Positions 18,282 through 27,696 of a stretch of 64,000 nt of DNA are shown here, piece by piece. The notes below the pieces were generated by a model. The model saw nothing but the letters and a program-made list of their open reading frames with translations. It did not search any database and was not told where the DNA came from. Both the position numbers and the translations under genes were made by a program. Within the stretch, counting starts at the first letter, position 1. Each line of letters begins with the position of its first letter. Source of the stretch: an uncultured Planctomycetaceae bacterium (GTDB lineage: Bacteria; Planctomycetota; Planctomycetia; Planctomycetales; Planctomycetaceae); NCBI GenBank assembly GCA_903924405.1, contig CAIYBH010000028.1, positions 1 through 64,000 of the forward strand, in the 5' to 3' direction.

Positions 18282-18662
18282 GCTGAATTCCTGTGACAAG
18301 CAGAGTTCCGGGATCCGAGGCAACGGGGGGGCCACGTTGAGGAAGCCCATGCCGGTGGTGGAACCTGTGGCATCCTGACGGGCAACGAGCAGCCTGTTTT
18401 CTGATTTTTAATTGGCCTGAGGCGCACGACGTGTGAAATTGATGGAAGCCGTGGAGTCAATGACCGGCGTGAGGCACCTCTGAACCGGCCGGATTTCCGG
18501 CAAAATCGGCCGTAGCGATTTTTCGGGGAAAAACGTGAATCGACGTGGTTCTGATTGTAGCAGAATCCCGGGAAAAGCCGATCAAACCTGAGGAAGAGCC
18601 TTTAGTGGTTGTTTCGCGTCAGACTTGACGAACAGTTTCGGGGATCTTGAGGGGTTTTCACG
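18282..18662. other. Divergent intergenic region, no feature found
   Basis: A 381-base spacer between the radical SAM gene (-) and the secreted protein gene (+). I see no repeat, RNA gene or open frame worth calling. Promoters for both genes presumably lie here. Confidence 0.4.
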
Positions 18663-19217
18663 ATGCGAAAAGACACGTTGCTGAACAGGATTGCCAGCAT
18701 CGCTGTATGCTTTGGAATTCTGCTTTCGAACGCAGCTTCGGCATTTGACGGGGTCCGCAGTCAGATTGCCCGGGATGTCGAACTGAGCCGTCAGGGAAGC
18801 CTGAGCGGCCACGTGTGCTCCCCCGCTGGTGTCCCGATTGCGAATGCCGCTGTGCAGCTGAGGTATCAGGGGACGACGATCGCTGAAACCGTCACGAACG
18901 ACGGGGGCGATTTCCTGATTACCGGCGTACGGGGTGGTGCTCACGAGTTGAACGTGGGATCGGTCAGCACACAGCTGCGTTTGTGGAAGAGTGGCACAGC
19001 GCCCGAATCCGCTGGCGATGCTGTTACCGTAGCCGCGGATGAATTTGTGGTGCGTGGTCAGTATCAGGATTGCCCGCCAGCGTATGTTCCGTACGCTCCA
19101 GGGTTTGGCTTCATGACTTTTGTGACGCTGGCTTCTGTGGCTGTGGCAACAACTGCGATTGTGATTGCGGTGGATGCACAGAACGACGTGGACAATCTGA
19201 CTCCAGCATCTCCCTGA
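18663..19217 (+). CDS. Small secreted protein with carboxypeptidase regulatory-like domain
   Basis: 184 residues. A signal peptide (IASIAVCFGILLSNAASAF) is followed by a beta-sandwich-like segment, GSLSGHVCSPAGVPIANAAVQL...TNDGGDFLITGVRGGAHEL. That is the carboxypeptidase-regulatory-like pattern often found in surface proteins. A Pro/Tyr-rich stretch and then a hydrophobic segment (FMTFVTLASVAVATTAIVIAV, about residues 149-169) near the C-terminus suggest membrane anchoring with a short tail. The ATG at 18663 is the first in frame. A strong hairpin follows at 19260. The role is unknown. Confidence 0.78.
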   Translation: MRKDTLLNRIASIAVCFGILLSNAASAFDGVRSQIARDVELSRQGSLSGHVCSPAGVPIANAAVQLRYQGTTIAETVTNDGGDFLITGVRGGAHELNVGSVSTQLRLWKSGTAPESAGDAVTVAADEFVVRGQYQDCPPAYVPYAPGFGFMTFVTLASVAVATTAIVIAVDAQNDVDNLTPASP

Positions 19218-19259
19218 GAGATCCTCCTGGATTAAATCACAGCTTACCGGCTGAAAGAG

Positions 19260-19292
19260 GCTCGCGAGAATATCGCGAGCTTCTTTCGTTTT
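19260..19292 (+). terminator. Intrinsic terminator
   Basis: GCTCGCGA (19260-19267) and TCGCGAGC (19273-19280) form a perfect 8-bp stem with a 5-base loop, then a T-rich tail TTCTTTCGTTTT. It ends the secreted protein gene and faces hemL. Confidence 0.85.
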
Positions 19293-19345
19293 CCGGCCCA
19301 TGGCCTGCGAGCGGGTGTTGCTGCGGGCCTGTGTTCTGTGGGCAA

Positions 19346-20650
19346 TCAGGTTGTCAGGTCGGCGAAAGCGGCCTGTGCGGCGGCGAGTGTGGCCTGGATA
19401 TCCGCATCACTGTGGACAGCAGAGACAAACATGGCCTCGAACTGGCTGCAGGGAAGATAGACACCGCGATTCAGCATGCCATGGAACCAACGGGAAAACC
19501 GTGCGGTGTCGGATTTCGTGGCCGATGCAAGATCTGACACAGATTCTGAGGTCAGGAAGACGGTCAGCATGCTGCCGACGCGGTTGATCCGGACTGGAAT
19601 CTGGTGACTGTGAGCGGCTGCGTGGAAGCCGTGTTCGAGTGCGGCGCCCAGTTGTTCGAGGCGTGGATAGGGATTTTCCCGCTGGATCAGTCTGAGCATG
19701 GCGATTCCGGCGGCCATTGCGACGGGGTTGCCTGAAAGAGTGCCGGCCTGATAGACCTTTCCGACGGGGGACACGGACTTCATAATTTCCGCTTTGCCAC
19801 CGTAGGCCCCGACCGGCATTCCGGCGCCGAGGATTTTTCCCATGGTGGTCATATCGGGGCGGATTCCGAAGAGTTGCTGAGCGCCGCCGGCGGCGAGTCG
19901 GAAACCGGTCATGACTTCATCGAAGATCAGGACCGTGCCGTAGTGATCGCAGAGCTGACGGAGGCTGGCGAGGAACTGTGGGGTGGGGATGACGCAGCCC
20001 ATATTGCCCACAACCGGTTCGATGATGACGGCGGCCAGTTGATTGCCATGATTCCGGAAGGCGGTCTGGAGGCTCTCGCAGTCATTGTAGGGCAGGACGA
20101 GTGTGTCGGCGGTGCTGCCGGGAGGAACTCCGGGGCTGGAGGGGCACCCGAGAGTCAGGGCACCGCTGCCGGCGGAGACGAGCAGGCTGTCCACGTGCCC
20201 GTGGTAGCAACCGGCGAATTTTACGATGCCGTTTCTTCCGGTGAATCCGCGAGCGACACGGATGGCCGACATGGTGGCCTCAGTGCCGGAGTTCACCATG
20301 CGAACCATTTCGATGGAGGGGACCAGCGTCGTCACCAGTTCGGCCAGCTCCGCTTCGGCTTCTGTGGGAGCTCCGAAGCTGGTTCCGATTTCCAGTGCCG
20401 CGCGGATCGCATCGAGAATGGCGGGGTGTCGATGTCCGAACAGATGCGGGCCCCATGAGCCGATGTAGTCGATGAACTGGTTGCCATCGACATCGAACAG
20501 CCATGCGCCCTGGCCGCGTTTCATGAAAGGCGGAGTACCACCGACGGCGCCGAAGGCTCGAGCGGGGCTGTTGACTCCGCCGGGAATCAGTGTGGACGCT
20601 TTCTGAAACAGGCGTTCACTTTCGGTACGACGGGACGTATCGGGGAGCAT
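19346..20650 (-). CDS. hemL: Glutamate-1-semialdehyde 2,1-aminomutase
   Basis: About 434 residues of the class III aminotransferase fold. The start SERLFQKASTLIPGGVNSPARAF is the classic HemL N-terminus. FDEVMTGFR holds the PLP-binding aspartate, and TTMGKILGAGMPVGAYGG holds the Schiff-base lysine. It converts glutamate-1-semialdehyde to 5-aminolevulinate, the second step of the C5 route to haem, in the cytosol. The ATG at 20650 fits the family start. A haem supply matches the cytochrome at 22496, but there is no operon link. Confidence 0.96.
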   Translation of the reverse strand: MLPDTSRRTESERLFQKASTLIPGGVNSPARAFGAVGGTPPFMKRGQGAWLFDVDGNQFIDYIGSWGPHLFGHRHPAILDAIRAALEIGTSFGAPTEAEAELAELVTTLVPSIEMVRMVNSGTEATMSAIRVARGFTGRNGIVKFAGCYHGHVDSLLVSAGSGALTLGCPSSPGVPPGSTADTLVLPYNDCESLQTAFRNHGNQLAAVIIEPVVGNMGCVIPTPQFLASLRQLCDHYGTVLIFDEVMTGFRLAAGGAQQLFGIRPDMTTMGKILGAGMPVGAYGGKAEIMKSVSPVGKVYQAGTLSGNPVAMAAGIAMLRLIQRENPYPRLEQLGAALEHGFHAAAHSHQIPVRINRVGSMLTVFLTSESVSDLASATKSDTARFSRWFHGMLNRGVYLPCSQFEAMFVSAVHSDADIQATLAAAQAAFADLTT

Positions 20651-20848
20651 GGACCGGGCTTTCGAGTGTTGGAATGTGATAGCGTGGTGAGAGCGACGTC
20701 GTGATCCTGTGCGGCAAGTCCACTGCAACTCCGGGCCCTGCCCTTACCGGCTGCGAAGCAGTCAGCCATGGTGGCGCGAGGTGAATGCTGCGAGTGAACG
20801 AGTGACTGATTTCCGGACCGATACTGATAAACCGTGGAACGACCCGAC

Positions 20849-22138
20849 TCAGTTAACTTTCAATTCCAGGCCGGAGTTGGCTGCCTGGAGTTTATCCACA
20901 GTTTCTGCCGAGACTTCGCAATTGGAAAGATCGAGGTACCGGAGTGCGGGGAGTTGTGACAGCTGGGCAACTCCGGCGTCATCAAGCTGGGTCCCGGCGA
21001 GATGCAACCGTTCGAGCTTCATCATCTTCAGCAGTGTCGGCAGTGACTCAGAGGAGACTCGTGTGGCCTCGAGATTGAGTTCTTTCAGATTTGTCAGGGT
21101 GGCCAGTTCTGCGAAGCTCTCATCGCGTACCTTTTTGATTTCGCGGAGTTCGAGATAGGTGAGGCCGGTCAGACGTGCGAGTTTAGCGATACCGTCTGCG
21201 GTGACCAGCCGACACTCGCTGATGTCCAGCCATGTCAGTTTGGGGAGTTGGCTGACAACTTCGAGTCCATCATCATCGATGGAGGTTTCGCGGAGTTCGA
21301 GGCGGGTGAGTTCGGTGCAGGCGGCCAGATGCTGAATACCGGCTCCTGTGACATCTGCCAGACGGCAGCCCAGGCGTTTCAGTTTTTTCAGTCGTGCAAT
21401 GTCGGGCATGCCGGCGTCGGTCAGGCGTGAGGCTTCGAGTTGCAGTTGTTCGAGGGTGGCGATGTCACCGATTGCGGGCATCGCAGCATCGGTGACAGCC
21501 GTGTAGTTCAGATTGAGAGACTTGAGGGGGAGACCTTTGAGATGCTGAACGCAGGCGTCGGTGACTTTGGACTTTTCAAGCTGGACATCAACGAGTGATT
21601 TGATTCCGCTGAGTTTGGCAACACCGGCATCGGTGACATTGGAATTTCGGAGATCGATGGCGCGAAGTTTTGTCAGCCCCTGAATGTGGGACAGACCTTC
21701 GTCGGAGAAGCCAGCTCGCCGCAGGATCAGGGCTTCGAGATTTGTCAGTTGGCCGACGATCTGCAGCGTGGCATCCCCGATTCCGGAGGCGTCGGTGAGG
21801 TCGAGTCGTTTGAGTGTTTTCAGCGATGCGAGTGCGGCCATACCGGTGTCGTTCATTCCGGGGCCGCCGAATCGAGCGACCGTGACACTGTGCAGACCGG
21901 CCAGCTGTTTGAGGGATTCGGAGAAATCCGTATCGGAGGACACGGAGATCTCGGTGACATTTCCGGCCTGATCCCGCTGGAGACTGCAGCCGGCTTTTTC
22001 GAGTGCAGCGACTGCGGCTGGGTCATCAGCCGGAGCCGTGGTTGCAGAGTTCCCCGTGTTCTGTGGGCCGGACGCGGGCTGACAGCCGCCGAAGACGAGT
22101 GACAGGGTGAGGCACATGGGCAGAGAGAAGCGAGTCAT
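20849..22138 (-). CDS. Leucine-rich repeat lipoprotein
   Basis: About 429 residues. The N-terminal hydrophobic stretch ends in the lipobox LVFGGC. After a short linker, some twelve to fourteen LRRs of about 24 residues follow with a pattern such as LKTLKRLDLTDASGIGDA and LTKLRAIDLRNSNVTDAG, the cysteine-containing/bacterial type ending in TDAG/DDAG. It is probably an envelope scaffold for protein or ligand binding. The ATG at 22138 places the lipobox correctly; earlier in-frame codons to 22294 are not expected to be translated. It is divergent from the PVC cytochrome gene. Confidence 0.9.
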   Translation of the reverse strand: MTRFSLPMCLTLSLVFGGCQPASGPQNTGNSATTAPADDPAAVAALEKAGCSLQRDQAGNVTEISVSSDTDFSESLKQLAGLHSVTVARFGGPGMNDTGMAALASLKTLKRLDLTDASGIGDATLQIVGQLTNLEALILRRAGFSDEGLSHIQGLTKLRAIDLRNSNVTDAGVAKLSGIKSLVDVQLEKSKVTDACVQHLKGLPLKSLNLNYTAVTDAAMPAIGDIATLEQLQLEASRLTDAGMPDIARLKKLKRLGCRLADVTGAGIQHLAACTELTRLELRETSIDDDGLEVVSQLPKLTWLDISECRLVTADGIAKLARLTGLTYLELREIKKVRDESFAELATLTNLKELNLEATRVSSESLPTLLKMMKLERLHLAGTQLDDAGVAQLSQLPALRYLDLSNCEVSAETVDKLQAANSGLELKVN

Positions 22139-22495
22139 CCGAAAGCTCTTTTTTCGCGGAAAGTCAAATTCAACAAAGGGATGCAGGCCGCGGCTGATGT
22201 CGGTGGCTGAACCGCTGATGATGGGTTGCCAGGGGCGTCCGGCGAACTGCACTTCTATAGGGAGAGTGTAGACAGGGGAGCATTGGGCATGCAATCGGCT
22301 GGATCAGCCGAGCCAAATTGAGAATTGCGGGACGTGAGAGCACTGGCGAGGTCGGCAGCAGACTGTGGGGGCCCACCGGGCGGTTCGCCTGAGGGATTCG
22401 GTCGACTTCCGGCGTTCCTGGTTGCCAGTTGTGGTCATTCCTGCAAGGATTCCGGGAACGTCGGGAATACGGACTGAGTGAAAGAGAGGGCTCTG
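22139..22495. other. Divergent intergenic region, no feature found
   Basis: A 357-base spacer between the LRR lipoprotein gene (-) and the PVC cytochrome gene (+). No repeat or RNA gene is seen; it should contain both promoters. Confidence 0.4.
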
Positions 22496-25400
22496 ATGAT
22501 ACCAGCGAAGAGGATCCTGTGGTTGCTGGCCTGTGTGCTGGTCGGTGTGTCCGTTGGAGTGCGAGCGGACGAACGAATTCCGCATGCGCAGGACAAGCCG
22601 CCCGGGCCCGCGCTGAGCCCTGCGGAAGCGATCGCGAAAATGCAGGTTCCCGAAGGGTTTACGGTTGAGCTGATTGCGGCCGAACCTGACATTGTGAATC
22701 CGGTGGCCATGACGATTGACGAACGTGGCCGGTACTGGATTACGGAATCGCTGGAGTATCCACGTCGCTCACCGGGACCTGGTCAGGATCGGGTACGGGT
22801 GCTTGAGGACACAGACGGAGATGGGCAAGCGGACCGTGTCGACGTCTTTATGGAGGGGCTGAATATCCCGAGTGGGATTGCTGTGGGGCACGGAGGTGTC
22901 TGGGTTGCGAATGCTCCGGATCTTTTGTTTGTGCAGGATACCGATGGGGACGGGAAGGCGGATCATCAGGAGGTTGTGGTGACCGGTTTTGGCCGGGACG
23001 ACACGCATGAGCTACCGAATTCTCTGACGTGGGGTCCGGATGGCTGGCTGTATGGGCTGAACGGTGTGTTTAATCCCTCGCACATCCACTATGGGCCGGC
23101 GAATCCTAACTTCCGCGAAGGGCAGGCGGGCTGGAAGTTTACCTGTGCGATGTTTCGGATCCACCCGAAGACTCGGGAGTTTCAGGTCTTTTGCGAGGGG
23201 ACCAGCAATCCGTGGGGAATCGCCTTCAATGATGCCGGCGAGGCCTTTGTCAGTGCGTGTGTGATTGATCACCTGTGGCATCTGACAGAAACCGGCTATT
23301 ACCATCGCCAGGGCGGCCCATATCCGCCGTTCACGTGGAAGATTGAAAGTATTGTCAGTCACAAGCATCAGAAGGCGGCGTACTGCGGGATTCACTGGTA
23401 TGACAGTGACGCTTATCCTGAGGTCTGGCGAAAGAAACTGTACATGGGGAACATCCATGGCAGCTGCATCAATAGTGACCGACTGGAGCGGCGGGAATCG
23501 ACGTGGCAGGCGTCGCCGGAACCGGATTTTCTGAGTGCCAATGATGCGTGGTTCATGCCGATCGTGCAGAAGACCGGTCCGGATGGCTGCTTGTGTATTC
23601 TGGATTGGTATGACCGCTATCATTGCTACCAGGATGCCAATCGGGATCCCTCCGGAATTGATCGGCTTCGCGGGCGTCTGTACCGCATTCGTTATCGCGA
23701 TGTTCCGAGAGTGGCTCCGTTTGATCTGGGTCAGGAATCGGATGCGTCGTTGCTGCAGATGCTGGGGGACGGCAATGGCTATCGGCGTGAGACTGCGCAG
23801 CGGCTGTTGACAGAACGCCTGCTGGGAGCTGGTGACTCCGGGTTGTCATTGATGCTGGAGGAGGCGGTCTTATCTGCGAGCGAGCCAGAGATCCGGTTGC
23901 GGGCCCTGGGGATTCTGTCTGCGGGAGGAGAGATCTCCGAGTCGACTCAATTGAAGCTGATGGATGACGCGGAGGCAGTGATTCGGGCGTGGGCGGTCCG
24001 AGTTGCGGGTGACCAGCGGCATCTGTCGGCAGCGGTGGCGGAACGTGTGGTGGAGTCAAGTCGTGATGGTAGCCCTGTGGTGCGACTGCAGACGGCGATT
24101 ACGGCGATCAAGCAGCCCGGGATTGACGACATACCGGTGCTGGTGCGGGTCCTTTCGGCCGCAGGATCCGACCCTCTGGTTCCGCGCATCGTCTGGCAGA
24201 ATCTGCATCCCCTGCTGGAATCGCGGACTGGTGATTTTGTGGACGCGGTACGTCTTCAGAGTCAGGCGGACAAGGGGTATTCGACGGCGGTGCTGGACTT
24301 GTTGCCGCGTGTCGCGGATCGTCTGTTGTCGGCAGACAAGCCGGATACCAACGCTGTGGCCCTGCTCCTTGACCTGCTGATCTCGGATCCCGCGAATGAC
24401 GACGCGGCGGATCGTTGCCTGCAGTTGCTGACAGCGCGAATTCGATCGGGCGAGATTACGGGGGTGGCTCTGACACAGCTGCGAGAGCGGCTGCAGGTTG
24501 GATTGCTGACAGCGGCTGCCGTGACACCGTCGCGTGCAGGAACGGTATCGGCGCTGGAGCTGGCTGCGTCGCTGGGGATCGAGTCGGCTGTGGCGCAGGC
24601 GGTGCACTTGTTCGGGAGTTCGCAGGAGGACACCGTGCGAATTCGTCTGCTGCAGGCGCTGATCACGACCGGTTATGCCGGCGCGCTGAATGCGGGCGAG
24701 AGTCTGCTGGTGCCGCAGACGTCGGTGGCTGCGAAACGGGGAGCTCTTCAGGCTATCGCGAGGATTGCCTCGCCGGAGGCTGGGCAAGCAATTCTTGAGA
24801 CCATGAAGACGCTGCCTGCAGAATTGCAGCCGCTGGCCGTGGAGATTCTGACGGATCGTCTGGAATCCTCGATCGCACTGATGACGATGATTCGCGAAGG
24901 CGACTCTCCGGCTTCGATCATCAACTCAAATCAGGCGCGCAAGATGCTGCAGCTGAGGAATGACGAGTTGACTGGACTGGTGCAGAAGCACTGGGGGAGT
25001 GTGCGTACGGAACGCGATCCGGCGCGTCAGGAACTGATCAGTCGGATGCGTAATGAGTTGCGAACGACTCAGGGCGACGCGCATGCGGGACGGGAGGTCT
25101 TTCGACGGGTTTGTGCCCAGTGTCACAGGATGTATGGTGACGGCGCTGAGGTCGGGCCTGATATTACTCGAAATGGCCGTGCGTCCTTTGAACAATTGTT
25201 GTCGAACGTCTTTGATCCCAGCCTTGTGATCGGTTCAGCTTATCAGGCGCTGACGGTTGTCACGACGAGTGGCAGAGTGATCACGGGGTTACCGATAGAA
25301 GACAGTGCCCAGCGAGTGGTCCTGAAGGTTCAGGGGGACAGGCAGGAAGTCATTGCGCGGGATGAGATCGAGGAGCAGGTCACGAGTGCACTGTCACTGA

Positions 25401-25969
25401 TGCCGGAGGGGCTGGAGAAGCAATTGCAGCCGCAGGAGTTACGGGATCTGTTTGCGTGGCTGACGCTGGATCGGCCACCGGAAGACGCCGAGGCTCGGTA
25501 CCTGCCGGGGTCCCGGATTGTGCCGGGCCGAACAGAAAATCCTCAGGAATACGCGGCGCTGGTGGAACAGCTTCTGCCTGGTTTCGTGCTGAAAAAATCG
25601 GGGGAAGGCGGGATTGAAATTCTGGAGAATTATCATGGGCGACCGGCCCTGAGGACGCATCCGGTTTCGCAGCGAGAGCGTTGTCAGATGAGTGCGAATC
25701 TGCAGGTGCCGCATGGGAAATCGGTGGTGCTGGTAATCGCGGTGGCCTCAGACGAACGCGGTGACTGGCTACTGGGCGTGAACATCAATGGACAGCAGCG
25801 ACATCAATCGGTGGTGCGGCATCAGGCCGGTCGAGTGGAATGGAAAGAGGTCAAAATCGACGTCTCCGATTTATCTGGACAAAAGATCAGTATAGATTTT
25901 TTCAATGGAGCAAATGATTGGTCCTATGAGTTCGGGTACTGGAATTCGGCAGAAATGATTGTTCGTTAA
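22496..25969 (+). CDS. PVC-type haem-binding CxxCH protein with beta-propeller and HEAT region
   Basis: A giant secreted protein of about 1157 residues. A signal peptide (LWLLACVLVGVSVGVRA) is followed by a glucose/sorbosone dehydrogenase-like beta-propeller (about 40-410, with the EHL-type blocks PEGFTVELIAAEPD and NGVFNPSHIHYG). Next comes a helical HEAT-like region (about 410-840) and a c-type cytochrome domain with CAQCH at residues 873-877. A C-terminal domain of about 170 residues ends the protein. This order is the planctomycete-verrucomicrobial family named for its PVC-type haem domain. It is probably a periplasmic redox enzyme on sugars or similar substrates; the substrate is unknown. 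The ATG at 22496 has GAGAGGG upstream. Confidence 0.93.
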   Translation: MIPAKRILWLLACVLVGVSVGVRADERIPHAQDKPPGPALSPAEAIAKMQVPEGFTVELIAAEPDIVNPVAMTIDERGRYWITESLEYPRRSPGPGQDRVRVLEDTDGDGQADRVDVFMEGLNIPSGIAVGHGGVWVANAPDLLFVQDTDGDGKADHQEVVVTGFGRDDTHELPNSLTWGPDGWLYGLNGVFNPSHIHYGPANPNFREGQAGWKFTCAMFRIHPKTREFQVFCEGTSNPWGIAFNDAGEAFVSACVIDHLWHLTETGYYHRQGGPYPPFTWKIESIVSHKHQKAAYCGIHWYDSDAYPEVWRKKLYMGNIHGSCINSDRLERRESTWQASPEPDFLSANDAWFMPIVQKTGPDGCLCILDWYDRYHCYQDANRDPSGIDRLRGRLYRIRYRDVPRVAPFDLGQESDASLLQMLGDGNGYRRETAQRLLTERLLGAGDSGLSLMLEEAVLSASEPEIRLRALGILSAGGEISESTQLKLMDDAEAVIRAWAVRVAGDQRHLSAAVAERVVESSRDGSPVVRLQTAITAIKQPGIDDIPVLVRVLSAAGSDPLVPRIVWQNLHPLLESRTGDFVDAVRLQSQADKGYSTAVLDLLPRVADRLLSADKPDTNAVALLLDLLISDPANDDAADRCLQLLTARIRSGEITGVALTQLRERLQVGLLTAAAVTPSRAGTVSALELAASLGIESAVAQAVHLFGSSQEDTVRIRLLQALITTGYAGALNAGESLLVPQTSVAAKRGALQAIARIASPEAGQAILETMKTLPAELQPLAVEILTDRLESSIALMTMIREGDSPASIINSNQARKMLQLRNDELTGLVQKHWGSVRTERDPARQELISRMRNELRTTQGDAHAGREVFRRVCAQCHRMYGDGAEVGPDITRNGRASFEQLLSNVFDPSLVIGSAYQALTVVTTSGRVITGLPIEDSAQRVVLKVQGDRQEVIARDEIEEQVTSALSLMPEGLEKQLQPQELRDLFAWLTLDRPPEDAEARYLPGSRIVPGRTENPQEYAALVEQLLPGFVLKKSGEGGIEILENYHGRPALRTHPVSQRERCQMSANLQVPHGKSVVLVIAVASDERGDWLLGVNINGQQRHQSVVRHQAGRVEWKEVKIDVSDLSGQKISIDFFNGANDWSYEFGYWNSAEMIVR

Positions 25970-26179
25970 GAAAAATCCCCATTTCGCGGGAAAAGGCGGA
26001 CAAAATGTGTGTTCATAGAACGGGTGCAGGCTGATGATCTAGGTATGGCGTTCCGGCGTAGGGGGATTGAGTAGGGGTCATCGCGGGCCTGGTGGCTTTG
26101 CGACTGATTGTCTGATGACAAAGGGCGGCGGGTCATCGAACGTGGGCAGAAGTCCAGAGATTGGGATAAGAGTGAGCAC

Positions 26180-26695
26180 ATGATTTCTCAGACGGTTGAA
26201 TACGCTCTGCGGTCTATCGTAACGATTGCTCAGAATTCTGGTCGAGCAGTGACAGCGAGGGAGATCGCGGCGACGACAAAGGTGCCTGCCCCCTATTTAT
26301 CGAAGTTGATGCAGTTGCTGGTGCGAGGAGGTCTGGTGACGGCTCAGCGGGGCCCGAACGGTGGTTTCCAGTTAGCGCGTGATCCTGCAACAATGACGTT
26401 GTGGGAGGTCGTGAATGCACTCGAGCCATTTCAGCGGATTACATCCTGTCCGCTGGGTTTGCGTTCGCATGGCAATCAGTTGTGTCCATTGCACAGCAAT
26501 CTGGATCGAGCGTTGGGAACGGTGGAGCAGTTGTTTCGCAGCATGACAGTTGCCGACATGTTGTCTCAGCCTGGTGCGGTGACGCCTCTGTGTGAAGACG
26601 TGCCTCTGTTGCAACTGTCGGGCGGGATCCTGGGAGCGTTGCAGGCGGGGTACATGGTTTCCGGACCGGTGTTGGACGAAAGGCCCGGAACCTGA
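26180..26695 (+). CDS. Rrf2 family transcriptional regulator
   Basis: About 171 residues. The winged-helix N-terminus MISQTVEYALRSIVTIAQ, then REIAATTKVPAPYLSKLMQLLVRGGLV and GPNGGFQLAR, is the standard Rrf2 pattern. Cysteines lie in SCPLGLRSHGNQLCPLH and later in PLCED, a candidate iron-sulfur or redox site although the spacing differs from IscR and NsrR as I know them. It likely senses iron-sulfur, nitric oxide or redox state. The ATG at 26180 starts at the conserved region. It lies downstream of the PVC cytochrome with a 210-base gap. Confidence 0.92.
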   Translation: MISQTVEYALRSIVTIAQNSGRAVTAREIAATTKVPAPYLSKLMQLLVRGGLVTAQRGPNGGFQLARDPATMTLWEVVNALEPFQRITSCPLGLRSHGNQLCPLHSNLDRALGTVEQLFRSMTVADMLSQPGAVTPLCEDVPLLQLSGGILGALQAGYMVSGPVLDERPGT

Positions 26696-26805
26696 GAGTT
26701 CAGCAGCGTGTTCCGACATGCGAGTTTTTATGAAGCGCGGCAACTCGTGTGGTCCCGGGGTTTGGATTTTGCTGATCGCGGGATGCTGAAAGTGGGTGGA
26801 GTGAG

Positions 26806-27624
26806 ATGATACGAGCGGCGGTGACAATCAGTCTGGTGGAGGAAGCGCGGAAGGGTCCGTTCGTTTTTCACGGGGATCTGGAAGCGGGTTGTCAGCAGGC
26901 AGTGGAGCTTGGATTTGACGCGATTGAACTTTTTGCGGCCTCGGGCGAGATGATTCGTGAACTGCCGTTGCGACAATTGCTGCAGCGTTATGGATTGCAG
27001 CTGGCGGCGGTGGGCACGGGTGCGGGAATGGTTGTTCGCAAGCTGCAGTTGTGTGACGCGGACGCAACGCGCCGTGCAGCGGCGGCGGAATTCATTCAGG
27101 GGATCATGGAAGCGGGTGCTGAATTCGGAGCACCGGCCATTATTGGTTCGATGCAGGGACGCTGGGACGACGTGGTTCCGAGGGACGTCGCGACGGGTTA
27201 TCTGCAGTCGGCACTGGAGCGACTGGGACAGCGGGCCGGTGAGCTGGGAACATTTCTGCTGTATGAACCGTTGAACCGCTACGAGACGAACATGTGCAAC
27301 ACGATGGCCCAGGGGGCGGATCTTTTGCGGCCACTGGCAACGCGATCGGTGAAGCTGCTGGCCGATTTGTTTCACATGAACATTGAAGAAACGAGTCTGG
27401 CAGGCGGCCTGCGTGACGCATCGGAGTTTCTCGGGCACATTCACTTTGTGGACAGTACTCGGCAAGCCGCGGGTCGAGGTCACATGGTGTACGAGCCGCT
27501 GGTGGAAGTTCTGCGGGAGCTGCAGTATTCGGGATATTTGTCTGCCGAGGTCTTTCCGGTGCCTGATTCCCGTACGGCGGCTGAGCAGACGATTCGGACA
27601 TTTCGCCGTCTGTATCCTGTCTGA
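26806..27624 (+). CDS. Sugar phosphate isomerase/epimerase, hydroxypyruvate isomerase-like
   Basis: 272 residues of the xylose-isomerase-like TIM barrel (AP endonuclease 2 superfamily). Metal-ligand candidates sit at the usual strand ends: LLYEPLNRYE, LLADLFHMNIEE (DxxH), GHIHFVDS and LSAEVFP. The likely role is isomerisation of a small sugar or keto acid in the cytosol; the substrate is not determinable. GGTGGAGTGAG directly before the ATG fixes the start. It is transcribed towards the nagA-like gene, with 72 bases between the stops. Confidence 0.87.
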   Translation: MIRAAVTISLVEEARKGPFVFHGDLEAGCQQAVELGFDAIELFAASGEMIRELPLRQLLQRYGLQLAAVGTGAGMVVRKLQLCDADATRRAAAAEFIQGIMEAGAEFGAPAIIGSMQGRWDDVVPRDVATGYLQSALERLGQRAGELGTFLLYEPLNRYETNMCNTMAQGADLLRPLATRSVKLLADLFHMNIEETSLAGGLRDASEFLGHIHFVDSTRQAAGRGHMVYEPLVEVLRELQYSGYLSAEVFPVPDSRTAAEQTIRTFRRLYPV

Positions 27625-27696
27625 GCGCCGTAAGGTGAGATCGTTGCGGCGGCCTGATTTTCGGTCTGCGTTCCGGATTGGCGTCTGTGATTCTGA